Program-made: the position numbers and the translations under genes
Part shown: positions 1 to 6,493 of the stretch, one piece after another
How the letters are laid out: the number at the start of each line of letters is the position of its first letter
Position numbering within the stretch: the stretch's first letter is position 1
The notes under the pieces: model-generated
Told to the model about the DNA's origin: nothing
The model's database searches: none
The model's input: the letters and a program-made list of their open reading frames with translations, nothing else
Origin: Micromonospora rifamycinica
GTDB taxonomy: Bacteria; Actinomycetota; Actinomycetes; Mycobacteriales; Micromonosporaceae
Reading direction: 5' to 3'
Length of the DNA: 64,000 nucleotides
Assembly: GCF_900090265.1 (NCBI RefSeq)
Contig: NZ_LT607752.1
Location: 5,586,001 to 5,650,000 of the forward strand

Positions 1-573
1 CGGCGCTGGCCGGTGCTGGGGCTGCTGGCCCGTGCCGGCGGCGCGCTCTTCGTCGACCGGTCGCGGCCCCGGGAGCTGCCGCACACGGTGGCCCGGATCG
101 CGGCCACCCTGCGGGCCGGTCACCCGGTCGCCGTCTTCCCCGAGGGTACGACCTGGTGCGGCGTCGCGCCGTCGGCCGACTGCCGGCCGCGCCGGGGGTT
201 CCGCCCGGCGGTCTTCCAGGCGGCGATCGACGCCGGGGCACCGGTGGTGCCGCTGCGGATCAGCTACCGCTCTGCTACCACCGGGGCGACGACCACCACC
301 GCCGCCTTCCTCGGCGACGAGACCCTGTGGCGCTCGGTACGGCGGGTGCTGGCCGCCCGGGACCTGGTGGTCGACGTCGCGGTGACCGCCGCCCTGCACC
401 CCGCCCCCGGCGCGGACCGCCGGTTGCTGGCCCGGACCGCCGAGTCGGCCGTGCACCTGCTCCCGCCCCGCCTGATCCCCGGCCGCCCCACCCTGGCCGT
501 AGTCGGCCCGGTGGGCGTGCCCGGTTCGGTGTCCGCGCCGGCCGCCGGGGCGGGCCTCGGCCTGGCCGCCTGA
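1..573 (+). CDS. PlsC-type acyltransferase (1-acylglycerol-3-phosphate O-acyltransferase family), 5' partial
   Basis: The reading frame is open from the first base, so the N-terminus lies outside the window; 190 residues are visible. The FPEGTTWCG block near residue 47 is the third conserved block (FPEGTxS) of the PlsC/AGPAT family, and the following segment ending in GAPVVPLRISY is the usual P-x-R-I fourth block. Such enzymes transfer an acyl chain to lysophosphatidic acid or a related lysolipid at the cytoplasmic membrane face. The catalytic HX4D box should lie just upstream and cannot be checked. The downstream gene is convergent. A second FPEG-type acyltransferase occurs at 12344-13363. 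Family assignment is firm, substrate unknown. Confidence 0.85.
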   Translation, partial: RRWPVLGLLARAGGALFVDRSRPRELPHTVARIAATLRAGHPVAVFPEGTTWCGVAPSADCRPRRGFRPAVFQAAIDAGAPVVPLRISYRSATTGATTTTAAFLGDETLWRSVRRVLAARDLVVDVAVTAALHPAPGADRRLLARTAESAVHLLPPRLIPGRPTLAVVGPVGVPGSVSAPAAGAGLGLAA

Positions 574-808
574 GGGTCGGCGGGGTGCGGCGTGCCGTCG
601 AGGCGGGTGGTGGTGATCGTCCGTCCGTAGGCGAAACGGGCCGCCAGGTGCGGGGACGACCCTGGCCACTCCGCCGCGCGGGGTGACCCTGACAGGTCTG
701 CCTCCGAGTCAGGTATGACGCTGCGGCATGAATATGACGGACAGGAATACTCGTCCGCCGGATAGGACCCTCTGCTGAATGCGGGTCGGGTCGCCGGACG
801 GAACACGC

Positions 809-843
809 AAGGGACCACCCGGCAGCGTGCCGGGAGGTCCCTT
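809..843 (-). terminator. Hairpin terminator of the HTH-DUF397 operon
   Basis: AAGGGACC (809-816) pairs with GGTCCCTT (836-843), and CCCGGCA (818-824) with TGCCGGG (828-834), with one A:A mismatch and a 3-nt loop. It begins 13 bp beyond the stop of the minus-strand DUF397 gene, where an intrinsic terminator is expected. The stretch 574-808 between it and the acyltransferase holds no convincing gene. Confidence 0.75.
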
Positions 844-856
844 CAGCGTCGGTCGG

Positions 857-1045
857 TCAGTGCCGCTTGGCGAACCCGACGAAGGACCGCCAGGTCTCCG
901 GATCGAAGGCGAGCACCGGGCCGGACGGGTCCTTGCTGTCGCGGACAGCCACGATGCCAGCCAGGTTGTCGGCCACCTCGACGCAGTCGCCACCGTTGCT
1001 GCCACTCTTGGTGCTCTTGCGCCACTGCGCGCCGGTCAGGTCCAT
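857..1045 (-). CDS. DUF397 domain-containing protein
   Basis: A 62-residue protein with the DUF397 pattern: an opening W-R-K-S-T-K-S-G, a central GGDCVEVA, then VAVRDSKDP and a final F-x5-W-x2-F. DUF397 proteins are small partners encoded beside HTH regulators in actinomycetes, as in the whiJ-type and bldB-type loci of Streptomyces. The ATG at 1045 overlaps the end of the upstream HTH gene by 10 bp (ATGGACCTGA), implying translational coupling. The biochemical role of the family is unknown; antitoxin-like or co-regulator roles have been proposed. The start fits both the family length and the overlap. Confidence 0.85.
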   Translation of the reverse strand: MDLTGAQWRKSTKSGSNGGDCVEVADNLAGIVAVRDSKDPSGPVLAFDPETWRSFVGFAKRH

Positions 1046-1803
1046 GCTCTTGCCGCTTCTCTCAGGAGTTCCACGGATCGCCCTCGGGGTAGAGCCTCGC
1101 TGCGAATGCGCTCCCAACGTCGTTCAAGGGTACCAAGCTGCGATGGCTGCTCAATGATCTGCGCATGTGCCTGGCTGTCTACATGCGCCACTCGTGTGCC
1201 GTCGGAGAGGTCGGCGATGGTGAAGGGTCCATTCAGCCCCGGGTACGCCGTTGTCTCGCGCGGCACGATGTGGAACTCAACGCTCGGCAGGTCGGCGCAC
1301 TCACTCAGATGGGCGAGCTGGGCTGCCATGACTGATCGGTCTGTGGTGATGGGGCGATCAAGCACGGCTTGATCCACTACTGTCACGAGCAGGGGTGCGC
1401 GTTCACGGGTCAGGATCGCTTGTCGGGCCATGCGGGCGGAGACCAGGTCGTCCACCTCGGAGGGTGTCAGTGCCTCCCAGGCCAGCGTCGCTCGCGCGTA
1501 CGCCTCGGTCTGGAGCAGGCCGGGTATCCAGGCGAGTTGGAAGGCGCGCAATGCGACGGCCTCGCGCTCCACGTCGACCCACCGACGGAACCACGCCGGT
1601 TCTCGCCGCTTGAGTACGTCCGGCCACAGGTGTTCCACCTCGCGTTCGAGGATCGATGCGACCTGGGCGCGGTGGCGTGTCTGCGGGATACGTCCGGGGT
1701 TCGCCCACTTGGCTGCTGTCTTCGGGTCGACGCCGATCTGAGCTGCGAGGCTATCTGCCGTCTGGCCCGTCGCCGCCATCGCCTCGACCACCGCGTGGTT
1801 CAT
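1036..1803 (-). CDS. HTH (XRE-like) regulator with DUF5753 domain
   Basis: A 255-residue protein. Residues about 1-45 form a helix-turn-helix (QTADSLAAQIGVDPKTAAKW is the recognition region). The rest matches DUF5753, including AWIPGLLQTEAYARA, a run of R-Q-x-I-L-T-R and the late VEFHIVPRE segment. The start at 1803 is preceded by AGGAAGG at a good distance; longer in-frame extensions lack this. It forms a two-gene operon with the overlapping DUF397 gene, the standard actinomycete pairing. A 13-bp palindrome sits 17 bp before the ATG and may be its own operator. Role by family: DNA-binding regulator of development or secondary metabolism; targets cannot be read from the sequence. Confidence 0.88.
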   Translation of the reverse strand: MNHAVVEAMAATGQTADSLAAQIGVDPKTAAKWANPGRIPQTRHRAQVASILEREVEHLWPDVLKRREPAWFRRWVDVEREAVALRAFQLAWIPGLLQTEAYARATLAWEALTPSEVDDLVSARMARQAILTRERAPLLVTVVDQAVLDRPITTDRSVMAAQLAHLSECADLPSVEFHIVPRETTAYPGLNGPFTIADLSDGTRVAHVDSQAHAQIIEQPSQLGTLERRWERIRSEALPRGRSVELLREAARAWT

Positions 1804-1819
1804 CCGCTGCCTTCCTGAA

Positions 1820-1832
1820 ACGTTCTGAACGT
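1820..1832. promoter_or_regulatory. Candidate operator palindrome ahead of the HTH gene
   Basis: ACGTTC-T-GAACGT is a perfect 6-1-6 inverted repeat in the 5' leader of the minus-strand HTH/DUF5753 gene, 17 bp before its start codon. Position and symmetry suit autorepression by the encoded HTH protein. No second copy was noticed in the window. Confidence 0.4.
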
Positions 1833-1981
1833 CTACAGAAGATATTGCAACGCTGTGTGATGATTCCGCAACCCTGGGCAAGGTGGGTGGAGAACGGCGC
1901 GGTCGGTGGAGGTGGAGTCCGGTGGCCGCGTACGTCGGGGCTGGTTCCACACCGTGGGGTGTCGGGGCCGGCTTCGCGGGG

Positions 1982-2011
1982 GGACGCTCCTCTCCCTCAC
2001 GAGGAGCGTCC
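1982..2011 (+). terminator. Terminator-like hairpin in the leader of the 2041/2151 gene pair
   Basis: GGACGCTCCTC (1982-1992) and GAGGAGCGTCC (2001-2011) form a perfect 11-bp stem with an 8-nt loop, followed by a pyrimidine-rich TCCCTTTCCT run. It ends 18 bp before the Shine-Dalgarno of the small gene at 2041, so it lies in a leader rather than behind a plus-strand gene. It may act as an attenuator, or terminate unrelated transcription. The region 1804-2040 otherwise holds the divergent promoters. Confidence 0.5.
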
Positions 2012-2040
2012 TCCCTTTCCTGTCGCGCGAGGAGGTCGAC

Positions 2041-2151
2041 ATGGTGGGTCCGGTGACATGGTGGAGGGCGAGCGGGGCCGGCGGGGCGTCGCCTGGCCGG
2101 GTGTCCGGGGACTGGCCTTCGTTCGGGGCCGCCGGGCCGGGGGTGTGGTGA
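2041..2151 (+). CDS. Putative small protein (36 aa) coupled to the next gene
   Basis: An AGGAGG at 2030-2035 lies 5 bp before this ATG, one of the better ribosome sites in the window. The frame ends in a TGA that overlaps the ATG of the next gene (TGATG at 2149-2153), a typical coupling arrangement. The product begins MVGPVTWWRASG and is rich in Gly, Ser and Ala. I recognise no family. It could be a genuine small protein or a leader peptide that passes ribosomes to the gene at 2151; composition alone cannot decide. Confidence 0.45.
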   Translation: MVGPVTWWRASGAGGASPGRVSGDWPSFGAAGPGVW

Positions 2152-2405
2152 TGGTGGTCCGTCCGCCGGTTCCGCACGTGGCCATGCGTCCGTTGTGGCG
2201 GTGTCGTAACTGTGGTCGGGAGTGGCCGTGCCAGCCGGCCAAGCTCGCCTTGCTCACCGAGTACCGGGGTGACCGGATGTCGTTGCTGATCTATCTCGGA
2301 ACCCTGATGCACGAGGCGACGAACCAGCTCGCCCAGCTCCATCCGGAGCATCCGCCGACCGGGATGACCGAGCGTTTCCTGTCCTGGGCCAGGGCACGGG
2401 GCTGA
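2151..2405 (+). CDS. Small conserved hypothetical (often labelled flavin reductase in actinomycetes)
   Basis: An 84-residue protein with a W-R-C-R-N-C-G-R-E-W-P-C motif at about residues 15-26, followed by helical sequence and a final R-F-L-S-W. This pattern matches a small actinomycete family that sits next to HTH/DUF5753-DUF397 genes and often carries a misleading flavin-reductase label; 84 residues are too few for a flavin reductase domain. The three Cys may bind metal. The ATG overlaps the stop of the preceding small frame, so expression is probably coupled. It faces away from the HTH/DUF397 operon. Function unknown. Confidence 0.65.
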   Translation: MVVRPPVPHVAMRPLWRCRNCGREWPCQPAKLALLTEYRGDRMSLLIYLGTLMHEATNQLAQLHPEHPPTGMTERFLSWARARG

Positions 2406-2488
2406 CCGGCGCCGGCCCGCTGCGCACCCGGTCGGTGTGGTGGCCGGCGGGGTGCGCGGGTTGGACGGGTTCACGACTCACGACAGTC

Positions 2489-2518
2489 TTGTTCTATCGC
2501 GATGTATCGCGTTACGAT
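2489..2518 (+). promoter_or_regulatory. Promoter and PadR-type operator of the DUF4097-padR pair
   Basis: TTGTTC (2489-2494) and TACGAT (2513-2518) are 18 bp apart, a plausible sigma-70-class promoter. The spacer carries two direct copies of TATCGCG (2495-2501 and 2505-2511), and ATCGCGAT (2496-2503) is itself a perfect palindrome. AT-CGCG-AT elements are typical PadR targets, and a PadR gene ends this operon, so negative autoregulation is the natural reading. The DUF4097 gene starts about 50 bp downstream. Confidence 0.6.
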
Positions 2519-2570
2519 TCCTCCGTGCAGTGGCGCGGCCGTCGGCCGCGACCCATCGAGGGGAGTCGCC

Positions 2571-3401
2571 ATGACCAACTGGACGGTCGACAGACCACAG
2601 CAAATCACCATCGAGGAGCCGGTCGCCCGACTCGACGTACGACTGGTCACCGGTCGGCTCAACGTGGTCGGCACCGACGGCCCGGCCCGGGTCGACGTCA
2701 CCCGGGTCAGCAGCCGGCCGGTCATCGTCGAACACCGCGACGGCGTGCTCCGGGTCGGCCACGAGCGCCACCCCCGCTGGCCCGGCTTCCTCTGGTGGCT
2801 CGGCCAGCTCGGTCGCCGGTTCCGGGCCGAGGTGTCCATCGCCGTCCCGGCCGACATCCTGGTCAACCTCAACCTGGTCGACGGCGCGCTGGTCGCCTCC
2901 GGGCTGGTCAACGACACCAACGTCAACGTCACCTCCGGGCAGATCACCCTGATGGGCCTGGCCGGGCGCACCAACGCGCGGATCGTCTCCGGCCCGGTCG
3001 AGGCGCTCGGGGTCACCGGTGACCTCACCCTGGACACGGTCTCCGGTGAGGTGACCCTCGCCGAGAGCTCGGCGGGCCGGGTGCACGCCAACACCATCTC
3101 CGGGGCGATCACCTGCGACCTGGACAACCCCCGGCGCAGCGAGATCCGGCTCAGCACCATCTCCGGGCCGATCACCGTACGGGTCCGCGAGGACAGCGAC
3201 CTCGCCGTCCACCTGCACACCGCCTCCGGCCGGATCACCAGCGGCTTCCCCCAGATCTCCGGCGGGATCGGCGCCGGCCCGGTCAAGGACAGCCACGGGG
3301 TGCTCGGCGCGGGCGCGGGTAAGCTCTGGGCGTCCGCGACCTCCGGCAGCATCGCGCTGCTCGCCCGGCCGGTGGACGACGACCTGGAGGAGCTGCCGTG
3401 A
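2571..3401 (+). CDS. DUF4097 family beta-strand repeat protein
   Basis: A 276-residue protein. After an N-terminal segment it is built of repeated short strands with the recurring signatures V-S-G-x-[VI]-x and T-I-S-G-x-I-T (for example TISGAITCDL, TISGPITVRV, TASGRITSGF), the hallmark of DUF4097/DUF4098 right-handed beta-helix-like proteins. No signal peptide or membrane segment is evident, so it is probably cytoplasmic. The stop overlaps the PadR start by 4 bp (GTGA), and DUF4097-PadR pairs are common in actinomycetes. It may be an adaptor or sensor in envelope-stress regulation, but no enzymatic role is established. The ATG at 2571 is preceded by GAGGGGAG. Confidence 0.85.
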   Translation: MTNWTVDRPQQITIEEPVARLDVRLVTGRLNVVGTDGPARVDVTRVSSRPVIVEHRDGVLRVGHERHPRWPGFLWWLGQLGRRFRAEVSIAVPADILVNLNLVDGALVASGLVNDTNVNVTSGQITLMGLAGRTNARIVSGPVEALGVTGDLTLDTVSGEVTLAESSAGRVHANTISGAITCDLDNPRRSEIRLSTISGPITVRVREDSDLAVHLHTASGRITSGFPQISGGIGAGPVKDSHGVLGAGAGKLWASATSGSIALLARPVDDDLEELP

Positions 3402-4036
3402 CCGCCGTGTTCAGTCACGGGCGGCTCCGGCTCTATCTGCTCCGGCTGCTCGACGACGGCCCCAAGCACGGTTACGAGCTGATCCGGCTGCTGGAGGAGC
3501 GCTTCCTCGGCCTCTACGTCCCCAGCGCCGGCACCATCTACCCCCGGCTGCAGCGGCTGGAGGCCGACGGCCTGGTCACCCACACCGCCGCCGGGGGCCG
3601 CAAGGTCTACGAGATCACCGGGGCGGGCCGGGCCGAGCTGCGCCAGCGCGCCGACGAGGTGAGCACCCTGGAATCCGACATCACCGCCTCGGTGGAGGAT
3701 CTCTCCGCCCTGGCCGGGGAGATCCAGACCGAGGTACGCGGCTCGGTGCGCGACCTCAAACGCGAACTGCGCGAGGCCACCCGGCAGACCCGGCAGACCC
3801 GTTGGGACCGGTCGGCCCCCACCCCGCAGCCCCACCCGGCGACCCCCACCCCGCCGTCGCGCCCGGCGAGCCCCGCCGACTCCCCGCTGCTGGCGGAGTT
3901 CGACCGGCGACTGGCCGAGTTCACTGTCGAGGTCGGGTCGCTGGTCCGGGCCGGACGGCTCAGCGACACCCAGCTCCGTACCGCGATCCGGGTTCTCGAC
4001 GGCGCGTTGGACGGGCTGAGCCGGCTGCTGCGCTGA
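3398..4036 (+). CDS. PadR family transcriptional regulator
   Basis: A 212-residue protein. Residues 1-80 are a PadR winged helix, recognised by LRLYLLRLLDDGPKHGYEL, then GTIYPRLQRLEADGLV and a wing ending KVYEITGAGRAEL. The C-terminal half is longer than usual: a charged helical stretch with heptad-like spacing (about 90-130), a Pro/Thr-rich linker (about 140-165) and a last helical segment that may dimerise. GTG start inside the GTGA overlap with DUF4097. It probably represses the operon promoter at 2489-2518. Inducer unknown. Confidence 0.88.
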   Translation: MTAVFSHGRLRLYLLRLLDDGPKHGYELIRLLEERFLGLYVPSAGTIYPRLQRLEADGLVTHTAAGGRKVYEITGAGRAELRQRADEVSTLESDITASVEDLSALAGEIQTEVRGSVRDLKRELREATRQTRQTRWDRSAPTPQPHPATPTPPSRPASPADSPLLAEFDRRLAEFTVEVGSLVRAGRLSDTQLRTAIRVLDGALDGLSRLLR

Positions 4037-4095
4037 CGGCCACCCGTCGCGGGCACCGCCCCGGTCGCCGGCCACGACCGGGGCGCCGGACAGCT

Positions 4096-4124
4096 TCACA
4101 GGAATTTTGCAGGAACCGTCCAGC
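4096..4124 (+). promoter_or_regulatory. Three CAG half-sites at 11-bp phase before the response regulator
   Basis: CAGG at 4099 and 4110 and CAG at 4121 are exactly 11 bp apart, in the context TCACAGG / TTGCAGG / GTCCAGC. One-turn direct repeats are the usual binding arrangement of OmpR/PhoB-type response regulators. The same three-fold 11-bp phase occurs before the HtrA gene (6433-6462), so both are likely sites for the regulator encoded here, giving autoregulation. Confidence 0.55.
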
Positions 4125-4157
4125 GCCGCCGCAGCGACGTCACGGATGATGGCCAGC

Positions 4158-4859
4158 ATGGCCGCTACCCAAACCGAGGCGCGACTGCTCGTCGTCGAGG
4201 ACGATCCCAACATCCTCGAACTGCTTTCTGCCAGCCTCCGCTTCGCGGGGTTCGACGTGGCGACCGCCACCAACGGCAGCGCGGCCCTGCACGCGGCCAA
4301 GGACCACCGCCCCGACCTGGTGGTGCTCGACGTGATGCTGCCCGACCTCGACGGCTTCGAGGTCATCCGGATGCTCCGCGAGGGCGGCACGCGTACCCCG
4401 GTGGTGTTCCTGACCGCCCGGGACGCCACCGACGACAAGATCCGTGGGCTGACCCTGGGTGGCGACGACTACGTCACCAAGCCGTTCAGCCTGGAGGAGC
4501 TGACCGCCCGGATCCGGGCGGTGCTGCGGCGTACGGCCACCGGCGAGCACGCCCCGTCCCGGCTCACCTTCGCCGACCTGGAGCTGGACGAGGAGACCCA
4601 CGAGGTGCACCGGGCCGGCCAGCGGGTGCAGCTCTCGCCGACCGAGTTCAAGCTGCTGCGCTACCTGATGCTCAACGCCAACCGGGTGCTGTCCAAGGCG
4701 CAGATCCTCGACCACGTGTGGAACTACGACTTCCGGGGCGACGACAACATCGTCGAGTCCTACATCTCCTACCTGCGCCGCAAGGTGGACAACACCCAGC
4801 CCCGCCTGATCCACACCCTGCGTGGCGTCGGCTACGTCCTGCGCAAGCCGGCGGCGTGA
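4158..4859 (+). CDS. mprA: OmpR/PhoB-type response regulator (MprA-like)
   Basis: A 233-residue two-domain regulator. The receiver domain has the acidic pair in VVEDD, the phospho-acceptor Asp in VVLDVMLPD (about residue 58), a Thr in FLTARD and the Lys in YVTKPFS. The C-terminal winged helix includes LSPTEFKLLRYLM and ends in TLRGVGYVLR. The kinase gene follows with a GTGA overlap and a trypsin-PDZ protease comes next; regulator-kinase-HtrA order is that of mprA-mprB-pepD in mycobacteria, so the symbol is by analogy. No clear Shine-Dalgarno separates ATG 4146 from ATG 4158; I chose 4158 because the conserved sequence begins shortly after. Likely controls envelope-stress genes including htrA. 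Confidence 0.85.
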   Translation: MAATQTEARLLVVEDDPNILELLSASLRFAGFDVATATNGSAALHAAKDHRPDLVVLDVMLPDLDGFEVIRMLREGGTRTPVVFLTARDATDDKIRGLTLGGDDYVTKPFSLEELTARIRAVLRRTATGEHAPSRLTFADLELDEETHEVHRAGQRVQLSPTEFKLLRYLMLNANRVLSKAQILDHVWNYDFRGDDNIVESYISYLRRKVDNTQPRLIHTLRGVGYVLRKPAA

Positions 4860-6409
4860 GCCCGCTCGACGAGGCGAAGGGGCGGATCCGGAGCGTCCCG
4901 CTGCGGGTGAAGCTGGTCGCGGCGGTCCTCACCCTCGTCGCCGTCGCGCTGGTGGTGATCAGCTCGCTGACCACGTACTTCCTGCGTGAATACCTGATCG
5001 GGCAGGTCGATGGGGAGTTGCAGTCGGCCAGCGTCCAGGTCGGTCGGCAGCTGCCCAACCTGGAGGCCGGGCTGGTCAGGGCCACCCTGCCCACCGACTA
5101 CGTCGTGGCGCTCGGCGACGGGGGCAGCTCCCGGTTCATCGGTTACGACCCGGCCCTCGAACCGGACGACCTGCCACCGATCCCCGCCGACGTGGCCGGT
5201 TTCCGCAGCGCGGAGGGCGAACCGTTCACGGTCCGGTCCCAGGACGGCCGGGAACGGTGGCGGATGCTCTACCGGGAACTGCCCGACGGTCGGGTGCTCG
5301 CCGTCGGGCAGCACCTCACCGACGTCGACCTGGCCGTCAAGCGGCTGATCTGGATAGACATGCTGGTCGGCGGGGCGGTGCTGATCCTGCTCGCCTCGAT
5401 CGGCGCGGCCATCGTGCGGACCAGCCTGAAACCGCTGGTGGAGATCGAACGGACCGCCGCCGCGATCGCCGGTGGTGACCTGACCCGTCGGGTGCCCGAC
5501 CCGGAGGAGGGGCAGGAGTGCGCCACCTCCGAGCTGGGCCGGCTCTCCCGGGCGTTGAACGCGATGCTGGCCCAGATCGAGGCCGCCTTCACCGCCCGCG
5601 CCGCCTCCGAGATGGCGGCCCGGACGGCGGAGGCCGGTGCCCGGGACGCGGCCGACGCGGCGATGGCGTCCGAGGCCCGCGCCCGGCGGTCGGAGGAGCG
5701 GATGCGGCAGTTCGTCGCGGACGCCTCGCACGAGCTGCGGACCCCGCTGACCACCATCCGGGGCTTCGCCGAGCTGTACCGGCAGGGTGCGGCCCGTGCC
5801 CCGGAGCAGACCGCCGACCTGCTGCGCCGCATCGAGGACGAGGCGTCCCGGATGGGGCTGCTGGTGGAAGACCTGCTGCTGCTCGCCCGGCTGGACCGGG
5901 AGCGTCCGCTGTCGCTCGCCCCGGTGGAGCTGCCGGTGCTCGCCTCCGACGCGGTCGAGGCGGCCCGGGTGGTCGCCCCGCAACGGCGCATCGAACTGGA
6001 GATCGCCCCGGGATCCGGCCCGCTGGTGGTGCACGCCGACGACGCCCGGCTGCGGCAGGTGATCGGCAACCTGATGACCAACGCGCTGACCCACACCCCA
6101 CCGGAGGCGTCGGTGACCCTGCGGCTGCGGTCGGAGACCGGGCACCTGGCCGTGATCGAGGTGGCGGACACCGGGCCGGGGCTCGCCCCGGAGCAGGCCG
6201 AGCGGGTCTTCGAGCGGTTCTACCGGGCCGACGCGGCCCGGACCCGGCGGGCCAGCGGAATCACCAGCACCGGCCTGGGGCTGGCCATCGTCGCCGCGCT
6301 GGTCACCGCGCACCAGGGCACGGTGGAGGTGGACGAGACGCCGGGCGGCGGGGCCACCTTCCGGGTCCGGCTGCCGCTGCTGCCCGAGCCCGACGGTGAC
6401 GCCGAGTGA
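4856..6409 (+). CDS. mprB: Membrane histidine kinase (MprB-like)
   Basis: A 517-residue sensor kinase starting at a GTG that overlaps the regulator stop (GTGA). Order: first membrane helix at about 17-40 (VKLVAAVLTLVAVALVVISS), an extracytoplasmic sensor region of about 120 residues, a second helix at about 165-187, a HAMP segment, a Glu/Ala-rich coiled coil, then HisKA with ASHELRTPLTTIRGF (His at about 292). The ATPase domain has NLMTNALTHTP (N box), DTGPGLAP (G1), FERFYR (F box) and GLGLAIV (G2). All catalytic motifs are intact. It should phosphorylate the upstream regulator in response to an envelope signal. The next gene, HtrA, has its own operator. Confidence 0.9.
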   Translation: MSPLDEAKGRIRSVPLRVKLVAAVLTLVAVALVVISSLTTYFLREYLIGQVDGELQSASVQVGRQLPNLEAGLVRATLPTDYVVALGDGGSSRFIGYDPALEPDDLPPIPADVAGFRSAEGEPFTVRSQDGRERWRMLYRELPDGRVLAVGQHLTDVDLAVKRLIWIDMLVGGAVLILLASIGAAIVRTSLKPLVEIERTAAAIAGGDLTRRVPDPEEGQECATSELGRLSRALNAMLAQIEAAFTARAASEMAARTAEAGARDAADAAMASEARARRSEERMRQFVADASHELRTPLTTIRGFAELYRQGAARAPEQTADLLRRIEDEASRMGLLVEDLLLLARLDRERPLSLAPVELPVLASDAVEAARVVAPQRRIELEIAPGSGPLVVHADDARLRQVIGNLMTNALTHTPPEASVTLRLRSETGHLAVIEVADTGPGLAPEQAERVFERFYRADAARTRRASGITSTGLGLAIVAALVTAHQGTVEVDETPGGGATFRVRLPLLPEPDGDAE

Positions 6410-6432
6410 GGTTCCGCCGGCAGCGGTGTGAC

Positions 6433-6462
6433 TTTCAGAAAACTTCCAGGCAGGATCCAGGC
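6433..6462 (+). promoter_or_regulatory. Three CAG half-sites at 11-bp phase before htrA
   Basis: TTTCAGAA (6433-6440), TTCCAGGC (6444-6451) and ATCCAGGC (6455-6462) repeat at exactly 11 bp, with CAG at 6436, 6447 and 6458. This matches the arrangement before the response-regulator gene at 4099/4110/4121. The site ends 31 bp before the HtrA start codon and is the probable target of the MprA-like regulator. Confidence 0.6.
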
Positions 6463-6493
6463 TGGTGACAGTGCCGCGGGGAAAACTAGGGTC

